In this document: positions 49,815 to 58,858 of the stretch, one piece after another
Numbering within the stretch: position 1 is the stretch's first letter
How the letters are laid out: every line of letters starts with the position of its first letter
Assembly: GCF_003426815.1 (NCBI RefSeq)
Contig: NZ_QKYK01000003.1
Span: 186,001-250,000, forward strand
Source: Desertimonas flava
GTDB taxonomy: Bacteria; Actinomycetota; Acidimicrobiia; Acidimicrobiales; Ilumatobacteraceae
DNA length: 64,000 nt
Direction: 5' to 3'
Program-made: the position numbers and the translations under genes
The notes under the pieces: model-generated
What the model was told of the DNA's origin: nothing
Seen by the model: only the letters and a program-made list of their open reading frames with translations
Databases searched by the model: none

Positions 49815-50969
49815 TCAGTCGTACACGATGACGCCGCGGAGGTTCTCCCCGTCACGCATCGCCTGATAGCCGGTGTTGATCTCGTCGAGCGGGTACCGGC
49901 GAGTGATGAGCTCGTCAAGGAGCAGCGAACCGCTGCGGTACAGCTCGAGGAGGCGCGGGATGTCGTAGCGGGGGCTCAGCGACCCGAAGATCGTGCCCTT
50001 CACCTCCTTGTTGAACATGGCGAGGTTGAACAGGTTGATCGACGACTCTTCCTGGTTCATCGGCGCCACCGCGGTGACCACCATCGTGCCGCCCTTGCAG
50101 GTGAGGGTCTGGGCCATGGCCATCAGGTCGCCGTACATGACGCTCGGCGTGAGGATCACCTTGTCGGCCATCTGGCCCCGCGTCAGCTCGGTCACCTCGC
50201 CCAGGGCGTCCTCCATCGAGGCGAACGTGTGGGTGGCCCCGAACTCCATCGCCTTCTCGCGCTTGAACTCGACAGGGTCGACGGCGATCACGCGGGCCGC
50301 GCCGGCCGCCTTGGCGCCCTGCACGGCGTTCATGCCGATGCCGCCGACGCCGACGACCACCACGGTGTCGCCGGGCGCCACGTCGGCGCGGTTCGTGGCC
50401 GAACCCCACCCCGTGGCCACGCCGCACGACACGAGGCACACGCACTCGAGGGGAAGGTCCTTGTCGACCTTGATGACCGACATCTCCGAGACGCACGTGA
50501 GCTCGGCGAACGTCCCGAGCTTGGCCATCAACGTGACCGGCTGGCCGTCGACGAAGTGACGGTGGGTCCCGTCGGTGATCATCCCGCCCATCAGCGTGCC
50601 GGCCCCTGCGTCGCAGATGTTGGCCCGGCCGGTGAGGCAGTACCGGCACCGCCCGCATGAGGGGACGAAGCTCGCCGACACGTGGTCGCCCACCTCGACC
50701 GACGTCACGCCGGGGCCCACGGCCTCGACCACGCCGGCACCCTCGTGGCCGCCGATGATCGGGAAGAACGACTCGACCCCGACCATGGCGAGCAGATCGT
50801 CGCTCGGCACCATGTCGCCGGTGACGAAGTGCTCGTCGCTGTGGCACATGCCGGCTGCCTTCCACCGCACGAGGACCTCGCCGGCCTTGGGGTCGTGGAC
50901 CTCGATCTCGCGCACCTCCCACGGGCGGTCGGTACCGAACAGAACTGCAGCGCGAGCCGTGGTCGTCAT
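49815..50969 (-). CDS. NDMA-dependent alcohol dehydrogenase, Rxyl_3153-like (384 aa)
   Basis: Zinc-type MDR dehydrogenase that keeps a tightly bound NAD(H) and is assayed with N,N-dimethyl-4-nitrosoaniline; in actinobacteria it is tied to mycofactocin redox. Catalytic zinc ligands appear in GMCHSDEH and GGHEGAG, structural zinc cysteines in SCGRCRYCLTGRANIC, and the Rossmann motif GVGGIGMNAVQGA. The second ATG (50969) is chosen. No mycofactocin genes are in the window. Confidence 0.85.
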   Translation of the reverse strand: MTTTARAAVLFGTDRPWEVREIEVHDPKAGEVLVRWKAAGMCHSDEHFVTGDMVPSDDLLAMVGVESFFPIIGGHEGAGVVEAVGPGVTSVEVGDHVSASFVPSCGRCRYCLTGRANICDAGAGTLMGGMITDGTHRHFVDGQPVTLMAKLGTFAELTCVSEMSVIKVDKDLPLECVCLVSCGVATGWGSATNRADVAPGDTVVVVGVGGIGMNAVQGAKAAGAARVIAVDPVEFKREKAMEFGATHTFASMEDALGEVTELTRGQMADKVILTPSVMYGDLMAMAQTLTCKGGTMVVTAVAPMNQEESSINLFNLAMFNKEVKGTIFGSLSPRYDIPRLLELYRSGSLLLDELITRRYPLDEINTGYQAMRDGENLRGVIVYD

Positions 50970-51070
50970 GAGCCTCAACGTAGTGAACGACGGGCCGCAG
51001 GGTTCGGACGGAGCCGGCCGTTACCGTTGGGGCCGGCATCAACCGTCCGGCCCGAGGAGCGACCCGCACC

Positions 51071-51181
51071 GTGGGATTCAACCCCTACCGCAAGTTCAAG
51101 GCGCGACCGTTCGACTACGTGCTCGTCACCGTGTGCATCGTCGCCGCCATCGCCTTGTTGGTGTGGGGCTTCGCCGGCTGA
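51071..51181 (+). CDS. Small conserved membrane protein (36 aa)
   Basis: GTG start with GAGGAG upstream. A basic, aromatic N-terminus (GFNPYRKFKARPFDYV) precedes a single membrane helix (LVTVCIVAAIALLVWGF). Such short proteins recur in Acidimicrobiia and related genomes, as far as I recall. It converges with yraN. Function unknown. Confidence 0.65.
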   Translation: MGFNPYRKFKARPFDYVLVTVCIVAAIALLVWGFAG

Positions 51182-51185
51182 ACGG

Positions 51186-51542
51186 TCAGAAGGCCGCGGG
51201 ATACACGTCGATGGTGGCGTCGGAGCCGAGGCCCGTGACGGCGACGACGTCGAACCGCACGTCGTAGAACCTCCGGTGCGGATGCTCACGCAGCCACGCC
51301 GCGGCGAGCCGCCGAAGGCGACGCTGCTTCGCGGGGCCGACGGCGAGCGCCGGTGAGCCGTAGTCGCCGCGACGTCGTGTTTTCACCTCGCTCACCACCA
51401 GCGTGGAGCCGCGTCGGGCCACGAGATCGATCTCACCGAACGTCGTGCGCCAGTTGCGGTCGACGACGGTGAAGCCGTGGGCGCGATACCACGCGGCGGC
51501 GAGGTCTTCGCCGTCGCGACCGAGCGCCAGATGAGCGCGCAT
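51186..51542 (-). CDS. YraN family (UPF0102) protein (118 aa)
   Basis: The family signature is present: GRDGEDLAAAWYRAHGFTVVDRNWR, GEIDLVARRG and VVSEVKTRRRGDYGSP, a restriction-endonuclease-like core (E, D, ExK). Members are predicted nucleases near ribosomal protein L19 and ribonuclease HII. Start at the ATG behind AAGGGG. Confidence 0.9.
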   Translation of the reverse strand: MRAHLALGRDGEDLAAAWYRAHGFTVVDRNWRTTFGEIDLVARRGSTLVVSEVKTRRRGDYGSPALAVGPAKQRRLRRLAAAWLREHPHRRFYDVRFDVVAVTGLGSDATIDVYPAAF

Positions 51543-51706
51543 GCCAGAACCCCTTATGTTCGTCGGAACAGTCCGGAGCGCCGCTGCGCTCGATGTGGGG
51601 CCGTCTGCCCGATGCGGATGCCAGCGGCTCCGACGGCTCGGTCAGTCCAACGACGTGAGGTCGCCAGTCTTCGGGGGGTCCTCGGAGGGTGACGCCCCCG
51701 TGTGTG

Positions 51707-52054
51707 TCAGAACTCGCGCTTCTCGCGGATCTTGGCGGCCTTGCCCTTGCGGTCGCGCAGGTAGTACAGCTTGGCCCGGCGGACGTCGCCCCGCTTGACG
51801 ACCTCGATCTTGGTGACCGTGGGTGTGTGCAGCGGGAACGTGCGCTCGACGCCGACGCCGTAGCTGAGCTTGCGGACCGTGTAGGTCTCCTGCAGGCCGC
51901 CACCCTGGCGGGCGATCACGTCGCCCTGGAACACCTGGACACGCTCCTTGCTGCCCTCGACGACGCGAACGTGCACCTTCAGCTCGTCGCCCGGCGCGAA
52001 CGCGGGGATGTCGTCGCGAAGCTGGTCGCTGTCGATGAAGTCGGTGGCTTTCAT
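51707..52054 (-). CDS. rplS: 50S ribosomal protein L19 (115 aa)
   Basis: L19 lies at the 30S-50S interface. The conserved [30 protein letters not shown] and [17 protein letters not shown]-type segments are intact. The ATG at 52054 fits the family N-terminus; the frame extends 26 codons further without support. Placed after trmD, as in most bacteria. Confidence 0.97.
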   Translation of the reverse strand: MKATDFIDSDQLRDDIPAFAPGDELKVHVRVVEGSKERVQVFQGDVIARQGGGLQETYTVRKLSYGVGVERTFPLHTPTVTKIEVVKRGDVRRAKLYYLRDRKGKAAKIREKREF

Positions 52055-52128
52055 GGCGTACGTCCTGAGTGGTGCTGTGTCGATGGCGCCGGGGCGGCGG
52101 CTGTCGAAGGCGCCGGAGCGGCGGCCGA

Positions 52129-52869
52129 TCAAGGATACGGGACGGCAGGGAACTCTTCCAACAGCGCTCGGTCGTTGTCGGTGAGTCCGCCGCGCGCCTC
52201 GATGAGGTCGGGCCGGTGGGCGAGCGTGCGATGGAGGGCCTGGGCGTGACGCCAGCGCTCGATCAGGGCGTGGTTGCCGCTCAGCAGCTCCGCCGGCACC
52301 ATCCAGCCGCGGAAGTCGGCCGGGCGGGTGTAGTGGGGCTCCTCGAGCAACCGCCGCTCACCGAAGCTCTCCGTGATCGCACTGACGTCGTTGCCCATCA
52401 CCCCGGGCAGCAGCCGCGTGACGGCCTCGATCACGACGCACGCGGCGGCCTCTCCCCCGGCGAGGACGACGTCGCCGATGCTGAGCTCGCCGTCGGCGAG
52501 GTGTTCGCGCACACGGTGGTCGATGCCCTCGTAGCGCCCGCAGAGCAGGCTGAAGCCGTCGCCGGCGGCGAGCTCGGCGGCCGTGTCCTGATCGAAACGG
52601 CGCCCGCCGGGGCCGAGCAGGAGCAGCGGGCGGGGCGGCTCGACCGCTTCCACCGCGGCGAAGATCGGCTCGGCCTTCATCAGCATCCCGGCGCCACCTC
52701 CGAACGGGGCGTCGTCGACGGAGCGATGCACGTCGGTGGTGTAGTCGCGCAGGTCGTGGAGACGCAGGTCGACGTGCCCGTTGGCGCGCGCCTTGCCGAG
52801 CAGGGCCGCCGAGCAGAACCCGTCGACCGCGGCGGGGAAGATCGACAGCACGTCGATGCGCAGCGTCAT
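52129..52869 (-). CDS. trmD: tRNA (guanine-N1)-methyltransferase (246 aa)
   Basis: Methylates G37 of tRNAs next to the anticodon. The trefoil-knot motifs [23 protein letters not shown] and [15 protein letters not shown] are present. The ATG overlaps the rimM stop (ATGA at 52866), so the two are coupled. Upstream in-frame codons belong to rimM antisense reading. Confidence 0.97.
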   Translation of the reverse strand: MTLRIDVLSIFPAAVDGFCSAALLGKARANGHVDLRLHDLRDYTTDVHRSVDDAPFGGGAGMLMKAEPIFAAVEAVEPPRPLLLLGPGGRRFDQDTAAELAAGDGFSLLCGRYEGIDHRVREHLADGELSIGDVVLAGGEAAACVVIEAVTRLLPGVMGNDVSAITESFGERRLLEEPHYTRPADFRGWMVPAELLSGNHALIERWRHAQALHRTLAHRPDLIEARGGLTDNDRALLEEFPAVPYP

Positions 52870-53354
52870 AGGTCGAGGAGGCCCTCGGGTGGGTCGATCG
52901 TGACGACGTCGCCGGCGGTCGAGGCATCGAGCGACGTGACGAACACGACCGGGACGAGCCGGCCGTCGTCGAGTTCGAGCAGGTCGGCGGCCGGGTTGGA
53001 GACGACGGCGGTGCACCGGCCGACGTCACGGCCGGCGGTGTCGACGACCCGGGCGCCGATCAGGCGATGGACCCACAGCTCGTCGGGGTCGTCGATCGGC
53101 TCGGCGTAGATCGCCGCGTTGGTGAGCCGCTGGGCGCCCGTGCGGTCGGAGACGCCGGCGAGCGTGACGAGCCAGCGGTCCTGGTGCGGGCGGGCCGACG
53201 TCACCTCCATCCACTCCCCGCGGGTGAACCACCGGGCCCCGGGTGTGACCCGCTCGAGGCGCTCGGTGGACAGCTCGACCGACATCTCGCCGCGCACTCC
53301 GTGGGCGCGCCGAATGTGCCCGACCTCGAGAAGCCCGTCCGGAACGGCGCTCAC
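52866..53354 (-). CDS. rimM: 16S rRNA processing protein RimM (162 aa)
   Basis: Assists 30S maturation around S19. The N-terminal beta barrel (EVGHIRRAHGVRGEMSVE) and C-terminal PRC-like domain (ELWVHRLIGARVVD, VFVTSLDA) are visible. GTG start overlaps a short upstream frame (GTGA). Coupled to trmD. Confidence 0.93.
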   Translation of the reverse strand: MSAVPDGLLEVGHIRRAHGVRGEMSVELSTERLERVTPGARWFTRGEWMEVTSARPHQDRWLVTLAGVSDRTGAQRLTNAAIYAEPIDDPDELWVHRLIGARVVDTAGRDVGRCTAVVSNPAADLLELDDGRLVPVVFVTSLDASTAGDVVTIDPPEGLLDL

Positions 53355-53533
53355 CTGACGAACCGTAGTGAGATCCCCGACGAGCGGTCGAGGGTGCGCA
53401 ACGCGCCGAAGAAGACCCGCCGCGAGGCGCTCAACGCGCCGAAGAGGACCCGTCGCGCGTCATTCAACGCGCCGACGAGGAGGGCAGTGGGGATGGAAGA
53501 CCCCGAGAGGGCCGTGAGCCGAGATGACGCCAT
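53351..53533 (-). CDS. Doubtful 60-aa ORF made of repeats, coupled to rimM
   Basis: The frame reads MASSRLTALSG and contains 11-residue repeats of the type FGALSASRRVF encoded by 33-bp DNA repeats. Its stop overlaps the rimM GTG. It may be only a consequence of the repeat; no family is known. Confidence 0.25.
   Translation of the reverse strand: MASSRLTALSGSSIPTALLVGALNDARRVLFGALSASRRVFFGALRTLDRSSGISLRFVR
53400..53487. repeat. 33-bp tandem repeats, 2.7 copies
   Basis: Units begin with AACGCGCCGA at 53400, 53433 and 53466. They are imperfect and lie between rimM and the khpA terminator. Confidence 0.7.
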
Positions 53534-53546
53534 AGAAGTTCTTCGG

Positions 53547-53580
53547 TGCCCCCGGGCCTGGCTTTGCCGGGGCCCGGGGG
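53547..53580 (-). terminator. Terminator after khpA
   Basis: GCCCCCGGGCC (53547-53557) pairs with 53570-53580 around 12 bases, downstream of the khpA stop. A smaller CCTCGCCG/CGGCGAGG hairpin lies between it and the gene. Confidence 0.65.
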
Positions 53581-53639
53581 CCCAACTCAGACCTCGCCGC
53601 AGGCGGCGAGGAGCGAAGCGACGATGCCGCCGAGGACGA

Positions 53640-53963
53640 TCAGTCCAAGAATTCGATGTCGACTTCGGTGTCGTCGCGGGTGGCCGCGGCGCGCACGACC
53701 GTGCGGACGCTCTGCGCCGTACGACCGCGACGGCCGATGACCCGGCCGAGGTCGCCGGGGCCGACCCGTACGTCGAGGCGGATCTTGCCCCGGTCAGGGG
53801 TGGCCTCGACGTGGACGGCGTCGGGATCGTCGACGATCGAGCGCACGATGTGCTCGAGCACCGCGGCAGCGGTGGGCGCGCCGGATCGGCTGGCGTCGTC
53901 AGTCTGGTGGTCGACGTTGTCGTCGCCGGAGTTGTCGTCGGGCTCGGCCGTGATGTCGCTCAC
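53640..53963 (-). CDS. khpA: KH-domain RNA-binding protein KhpA-like (107 aa)
   Basis: The C-terminal 75 residues are a KH domain with GxxG in GRVIGRRGRTAQSV, preceded by an acidic 35-residue extension that standard KhpA lacks. It binds RNA and, in Gram-positives, works with KhpB in cell division control. Lies between rpsP and rimM as usual. GTG start. Confidence 0.85.
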   Translation of the reverse strand: MSDITAEPDDNSGDDNVDHQTDDASRSGAPTAAAVLEHIVRSIVDDPDAVHVEATPDRGKIRLDVRVGPGDLGRVIGRRGRTAQSVRTVVRAAATRDDTEVDIEFLD

Positions 53964-53970
53964 CGCGACC

Positions 53971-54243
53971 TCAGGCGCCGGCCGCGGACTTGCCGGACGG
54001 GGCGATGGCGCCCGAGATCTCGAGCAACTTGCGGACGCGATCGGTGGGCTGGGCCCCCTGGCTCAGCCACTTGGCGGCCTTGTCGTTGTCGATCGAGATC
54101 GTCGATGGCTCGGTACGCGGGTTGTAATGACCGAGGATCTCGATGAATCGGCCGTCGCGGGGCGAACGGGCGTCGGCCGCCACGATGCGGTACTGCGGCT
54201 GCTTGGTCTTGCCGACACGGGTGAGGCGCAGCTTCACTGCCAT
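53971..54243 (-). CDS. rpsP: 30S ribosomal protein S16 (90 aa)
   Basis: [20 protein letters not shown] and [14 protein letters not shown] are diagnostic. Short C-terminal Ala/Gly tail. Follows ffh. Confidence 0.98.
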   Translation of the reverse strand: MAVKLRLTRVGKTKQPQYRIVAADARSPRDGRFIEILGHYNPRTEPSTISIDNDKAAKWLSQGAQPTDRVRKLLEISGAIAPSGKSAAGA

Positions 54244-54300
54244 TGGTCACACACTCTCAATCACTCGTCTCGTCTGCTGCGAGAAATGAACCGGGCAAGG

Positions 54301-55746
54301 TTATCGCGGCGGCTCGCCGAATCCGTCGGGCAATCCCGCCGCCAGCTGATCGAGGTCGGGGAAACCTCCCGGCCCACCGAGACCGCCGCCGAGCCCACCG
54401 AGTCCCCCGAGACCGGCGAGCGCGCCACGGCGCTTGCCCTTCTTGCCCTTCTTGCCGCCACCCGCGGCCATCCCGAAGCGCTTCATCATCTTCTGCATCT
54501 CGGTGAACTGCTTCACGAGGCGGTTGATGTCGCTCGGCGTGGTTCCCGAGCCGAGGGCGATGCGGTTGCGACGGGAGCCGTTGATGATCTGCGGCTCGGC
54601 GCGCTCGAGTGGCGTCATCGACCGGATGATCGCCTCGATGGGCTTGAGGTCGTCGTCGTCGATCTTGGCGCCCTTCAGCTCCTTGGGCATGCCGGGCATC
54701 ATCCCGAGGATGCCGCCGAGCGGGCCCATCTTCTTGAGCTGCTGCATCTGTTCGAGGAAGTCGTCGAGGGTGAACTGCCCCTCCATCAACTTCGCCGCGG
54801 CCTCTTCGGCCTGGTCCTTCTCGAACGCCTGCTCGGCCTGCTCGATCAGCGTGAGCATGTCGCCCATGCCGAGGATCCGGCCGGCCATGCGGTCGGGGTG
54901 GAACTGCTCGAAGGCGTCGAGCTTCTCCCCCGTCGACGCGAATGCGATCGGCTTGCCGATGACCTCCTTCACGCTCAGCGCGGCGCCGCCGCGGGCGTCG
55001 CCGTCGAGCTTGGAGAGGATCACGCCGTCGAGGGCGAGGGTGTCGTTGAACGCCACCGCCGTGTTGACCGCGTCCTGACCGGTCATCGCGTCGATGACGA
55101 GGAACGTGTAGTTCGGCGAGACGGCACCCGAGATGAGGCGGACCTGCTCCATCATCTCCGCGTCGATCGCCAGACGGCCGGCGGTGTCGACGATGAGCAC
55201 GTCGCGGCCGAGGCGCCGGGCCTCGGCGAGGCCGCGTGCCGAGGTGAGCACGGGGTCGCCCGGCTCGGAGAACACGGGGACGTCGATGCGGCTGGCGAGC
55301 GTGCGGAGCTGTTCGACGGCCGCCGGGCGCTGCAGGTCGGCGCCGACGAGCAGCGGGTTGCGGCCCTGGGCCTTGAACCAGCGGGCGAGCTTGGCGGCCG
55401 CGGTGGTCTTGCCGGAACCCTGGAGACCGGCCATCAGCACCACCGTCGGCGGGCGGCTGGCGTAGGTGATCTTGAGGGTCTCGCCACCGAGGATGCGCGT
55501 CAGCTCGCCGTTGACGATCTTGACGACCTGCTGACCGGGGTCGAGCGCCTGCGACCGCGCCATGCCGACGGCCTGCTCCCGAATCCGGGCGACCACCTCG
55601 CGGGTGACGCCGACGTTGACATCGGCCTCGAGGAGGGCGGTGCGGATCTCCCGCAGCATCTCGTCGACGTCGGCCTCGGTGAGACGGCCCTTGCCGCGGA
55701 GCCGCTTGACGACCCCGTCGAGCCGGGAAGACAGGTTCTCGAACAT
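54301..55746 (-). CDS. ffh: Signal recognition particle protein Ffh (481 aa)
   Basis: GTPase that binds signal sequences and 4.5S RNA for co-translational targeting. N and G domains are complete (GLQGSGKTTAAAKLARW, DTAGR, SKLDGDARGG) and the methionine-rich M domain (MQKMMKRFGM) ends in Gly/Lys-rich residues. ATG at 55746. Confidence 0.98.
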   Translation of the reverse strand: MFENLSSRLDGVVKRLRGKGRLTEADVDEMLREIRTALLEADVNVGVTREVVARIREQAVGMARSQALDPGQQVVKIVNGELTRILGGETLKITYASRPPTVVLMAGLQGSGKTTAAAKLARWFKAQGRNPLLVGADLQRPAAVEQLRTLASRIDVPVFSEPGDPVLTSARGLAEARRLGRDVLIVDTAGRLAIDAEMMEQVRLISGAVSPNYTFLVIDAMTGQDAVNTAVAFNDTLALDGVILSKLDGDARGGAALSVKEVIGKPIAFASTGEKLDAFEQFHPDRMAGRILGMGDMLTLIEQAEQAFEKDQAEEAAAKLMEGQFTLDDFLEQMQQLKKMGPLGGILGMMPGMPKELKGAKIDDDDLKPIEAIIRSMTPLERAEPQIINGSRRNRIALGSGTTPSDINRLVKQFTEMQKMMKRFGMAAGGGKKGKKGKRRGALAGLGGLGGLGGGLGGPGGFPDLDQLAAGLPDGFGEPPR

Positions 55747-55830
55747 GGTGGTTCGAGGGTACTGGGCGGGCGTCCCGTGGCGCGCCTCTCCCCCGGCCTG
55801 TTCTGCCTGGCCGACGTGCCGCTTGGCGAG

Positions 55831-55858
55831 TTGTTTCGCCGAGGTAATGACCTATACT
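55831..55858 (+). promoter_or_regulatory. Promoter TTGTTT-N16-TATACT, leaderless start
   Basis: TATACT at 55853-55858 ends 8 bases before the GTG of the MarR gene, so transcript and reading frame should start together. Confidence 0.65.
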
Positions 55859-55866
55859 AACGAAAT

Positions 55867-56364
55867 GTGAGTTCCGTCGCCGCCGCCATTCCCCCCGACG
55901 GCGGCGACGTCGAGCTCCGGAGCGATCCGCCCGACCGGACCGACCACGAGATCCACGACGACCTGATCGCCGCCTTGCGGGTCGGAGTGCTGCGCCTCAG
56001 CCGGCGTCTGCGGCTCGAGCGCGACGGCGACCTGACGCTCACCCAGCTGTCGGTGCTGGGAACCATCGCCCGCGAGGGCGCGCTCACCATCGGTGAGCTG
56101 GCGAACCACGAACGGGTCAAGCCGCCGTCGATGACGCGCACCGTGACGTTCCTCGAGGAGGCCGGGCTCGTCGCGCGCTGCACCAACGACAACGACGGGC
56201 GACAGGTCATCGTCAAGCTCACCGACTCCGCTCTCGGGGTGCTCGCCGACACCCGCCGCCGCCGGGACGACTGGCTGCGTGAGCACCTCCGTGACCTGTC
56301 CTCCGCCGACCGGGCCCTGCTCGAGGCCGCTGCGCCGCTGCTCGACAGGCTGGCTCAGTCGTGA
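55867..56364 (+). CDS. MarR-family transcriptional regulator (165 aa)
   Basis: Winged helix-turn-helix with the MarR features LTLTQLSVLGTIAREGALTI, then MTRTVTFLEEAGLVAR and the wing NDNDGRQVIVKLT. It is expected to repress the exporter gene that overlaps its stop (GTGA). No clear palindromic operator is seen. Confidence 0.93.
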   Translation: MSSVAAAIPPDGGDVELRSDPPDRTDHEIHDDLIAALRVGVLRLSRRLRLERDGDLTLTQLSVLGTIAREGALTIGELANHERVKPPSMTRTVTFLEEAGLVARCTNDNDGRQVIVKLTDSALGVLADTRRRRDDWLREHLRDLSSADRALLEAAAPLLDRLAQS

Positions 56365-57674
56365 AAGCCGTCGCCGCCAAGGTCTGGGCCAACCGCACGT
56401 TCACCGCCCTCCGGGTGCGCAACTATCGCCTGTTCGCCACCGGATCGCTCGTGTCGAACGTCGGCACCTGGATGCAGCGCGTCGCCCAGGACTGGCTGGT
56501 CCTCAAGCTCACCGACAGCGGAGCCGCCCTCGGCATCACCACCGGGCTGCAGTTCCTGCCGATGCTGCTGTTCTCGCCGATGGCCGGCGTGGTCGCCGAT
56601 CGGTTCCCGAAGCGCCGGGTCCTCATGGTCACCCAGGTCGCCATGGGCATCAGCGCGGCTGCGCTCGGCGTGCTCGCCATCTCCGGGGTGGTCCAGACGT
56701 GGCACGTATACGTGCTCGCCTTCGTGTTCGGCACGGCGACGGCGTTCGACTCGCCGGCGCGTCAGGCCTTCGTCAACGAGATGGTCGAGCCGTCGATGAT
56801 CGTCAACGCCGTCGGCCTCAACTCGGCGTCGTTCAACCTCGCCCGCATGATCGGCCCGGCCGTCGCCGGTGCGGTGATCGCCCTCCTCGGCTCGGGTGTC
56901 CGGGCGACGGGCTGGGTGATCCTCCTCAACGCCATCAGCTACGTGTCGGTCCTCTACTCGCTGTCACTGATGCGCTCCGAGGAGATGCACCCGTCGCCCC
57001 TGCTGCGGCGGGCCAGGGGTCAGCTCGGCGACGGGCTGCGCTACGTCCGCAACCGGCCCGACATCCTCCTCGTCCTCGGAGTCGTGTTCTGCGCCGGCAC
57101 GTTCGGGCTCAACTTCCAGCTCACCACGGCGCTGATGGCGACCGAGGTCTACGGCATGGGTGCCGGTGAGTACGGCATCCTCGGCTCGGTGCTGGCCATC
57201 GGTTCGCTCGCCGGCGCGCTCGTGGCGGCGCGGCGGACGTCGTCACGCCAGCGGCTCGTCGTCGTCTCGGCGCTCGCCTTCGGGGTGTCGGAGATCGTCG
57301 CCGGCCTGATGCCGTCGTACCTCACCTTCGCCCTGTTCCTCCCCGTCTGCGGGTTCGCCGGGCTCACCGTCGTCACGGCCGCCAACTCGTTCGTGCAGAT
57401 GGCCACCGACGCCGCGATGCGCGGTCGGGTGATGGCGCTCTACATGATGATCTTCATGGGCGGCACGCCGGCCGGCGCACCGCTGCTCGGTTGGGTCGCC
57501 GATCACCTCGGCGCCCGATGGACGTTGATCGGCGGTGGGGCCCTCACCGCCCTCGGCACGATCGTCGTCGTGCTGGTGACGACCCGGGGTCAGGGCATCG
57601 TGCCGACCCGCTACGTGCGCCCGCGCCACGGCGGTCCGGACACCGGCGAGCTCGCCCCCGTCGTCGGCGACTAG
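56361..57674 (+). CDS. MFS transporter, EntS-like (437 aa)
   Basis: Twelve membrane segments are expected. The signature GVVADRFPKRRVLMVTQ (loop 2-3) and GRVMALYMMIFMGGTPAGAP match the MFS_3 group related to enterobactin exporter EntS. The gene overlaps marR, so its substrate is probably the regulator's ligand, a drug or siderophore. The GTG start gives MKAVAAKVWANRTF. Confidence 0.9.
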   Translation: MKAVAAKVWANRTFTALRVRNYRLFATGSLVSNVGTWMQRVAQDWLVLKLTDSGAALGITTGLQFLPMLLFSPMAGVVADRFPKRRVLMVTQVAMGISAAALGVLAISGVVQTWHVYVLAFVFGTATAFDSPARQAFVNEMVEPSMIVNAVGLNSASFNLARMIGPAVAGAVIALLGSGVRATGWVILLNAISYVSVLYSLSLMRSEEMHPSPLLRRARGQLGDGLRYVRNRPDILLVLGVVFCAGTFGLNFQLTTALMATEVYGMGAGEYGILGSVLAIGSLAGALVAARRTSSRQRLVVVSALAFGVSEIVAGLMPSYLTFALFLPVCGFAGLTVVTAANSFVQMATDAAMRGRVMALYMMIFMGGTPAGAPLLGWVADHLGARWTLIGGGALTALGTIVVVLVTTRGQGIVPTRYVRPRHGGPDTGELAPVVGD

Positions 57675-57684
57675 CTCCGCAATC

Positions 57685-57855
57685 TTCTGCTGGCGCGAAA
57701 ACACCGCGCCACGGCCTTCTGGCTCCAGCAGAAGCCCGCCGCCCGTTCTGCTGGCGCGACAACGCCGCGCCACGGCCTTCTGGCTCCACCAGAAGCCCGC
57801 CGCCCGTTCTGCTGGCGCGACTACGCCTTGCCACGGCCTTCTGGCTCCAGCAGAA
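57685..57855. repeat. Left REP-like array: three 49-bp units, 61-bp period
   Basis: Units at 57685-57733, 57746-57794 and 57807-57855 start TTCTGCTGGCGCGA and end CCA(G/C)CAGAA, separated by identical 12-base spacers. Ends form a 9-bp inverted repeat and an inner TGGCGCG/CGCGCCA hairpin exists in the first two. Confidence 0.9.
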
Positions 57856-57924
57856 GTGCTCCGGTCGATGCGGTCGTCCGGCTTCCCGAAAACCCTGTGA
57901 CAGAGGTTGGCTTGACTGGCCGGC

Positions 57925-58851
57925 ATGACCACGACAGAACGCCGCATCGCGGCACTCACCACTGGTCAGCTGGGCGCGTTCTCACGCGCGCAGGCCACTG
58001 ACGCCGGCCTGTCCAACCGCCAGCTTCGGAGCCGAGTCATGAGCGGCGCCCTCGAACAAACCGGTCCCAACAGCTTCCGTGTTGCCGGGACCCCGAACAC
58101 CCTGAAAGGGCAGTTGGTGGAGGTACTGCTCGACATCGGCGGCGACGTGCGAGTCTGCGGACCGACGGCCGCCGCCCTGCACGGCATGCCGGGCTTCTCG
58201 TTGCGCCGGCCGTTCCACGTCCTCGTCGGCAGCGACCGCAACGTGCGCCGCAACGGCGTGGTCGTGCACCGATCCGAGTACATCGATCCCATCGACTGCG
58301 AGGAGGTCGACGGCATCGCCGTCACGAGTCCGGTGCGAACCGTCATCGACCTCGCCCGGCACGCCTCGTGGGCACAACTCGCCGGCGCCAGCGAACACCT
58401 GGTGGCCGACGGACTCGGGAGCGAGGACCTCCTGCATCGGCGCATCGGCGCCCTGCGCTCGAAGGGGCGCTACGGCATCCCACTCCTGTTGCGCGTGCTC
58501 GAGCGGCTCGAGATCACGGCGGGCGGGGCGAGCTGGTTGGAGCGGGAGTACCTCCGTCTCCTCCGACGGGCCGGTCTCCCCCGTCCCGAGACGCAGGTGA
58601 TCCTCGCCCGGACGAAGGACCACGCCGTGCGGGTCGACTGCACGTTCCCGGGCACCCGGCTGGTCGTCGAGCTCCTGGGCTACCGGTTCCACCGAACGAA
58701 GTCGCAGATGAACCGCGACGCGTCCCGCCGCAACGCCCTCGTGGCGGCCGGACACGTGGTCTACGAGTTCACCTACGACCACGTCACCACCGATCCGGAC
58801 TTCGTCGTCGCTCAGACCCGAGCCGCCCTCGCCGCCGCCGCTGCGGCCTGA
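57925..58851 (+). CDS. AbiEi-like / DUF559 (PD-(D/E)xK) protein flanked by repeats (308 aa)
   Basis: Residues 1-100 resemble AbiEi antitoxin-type N-terminal helix-turn-helix domains (TTGQLGAFSRAQATDAGLSN, SGALEQTGPNSFRVAG). The C-terminal 100 residues are DUF559-like: RVDCTFP (D238), VVELLGYRFH (E249) and RRNALVAAGHVVYEFT, the arrangement of a Vsr-related nuclease core. No toxin gene of the AbiEii kind is next to it. Repeat arrays of opposite orientation flank the gene on both sides. Confidence 0.75.
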   Translation: MTTTERRIAALTTGQLGAFSRAQATDAGLSNRQLRSRVMSGALEQTGPNSFRVAGTPNTLKGQLVEVLLDIGGDVRVCGPTAAALHGMPGFSLRRPFHVLVGSDRNVRRNGVVVHRSEYIDPIDCEEVDGIAVTSPVRTVIDLARHASWAQLAGASEHLVADGLGSEDLLHRRIGALRSKGRYGIPLLLRVLERLEITAGGASWLEREYLRLLRRAGLPRPETQVILARTKDHAVRVDCTFPGTRLVVELLGYRFHRTKSQMNRDASRRNALVAAGHVVYEFTYDHVTTDPDFVVAQTRAALAAAAAA

Positions 58852-58858
58852 CCCATCC

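Noticed and set aside
51543-51706. Possible small gene between yraN and rplS
   Set aside because: Frames through it are Arg/Ser-rich continuations without ribosome sites; it looks like leader and trailer sequence only.
53656-55860. Plus-strand ORF of 734 codons opposite ffh and rpsP
   Set aside because: Antisense to conserved ribosomal and SRP genes.
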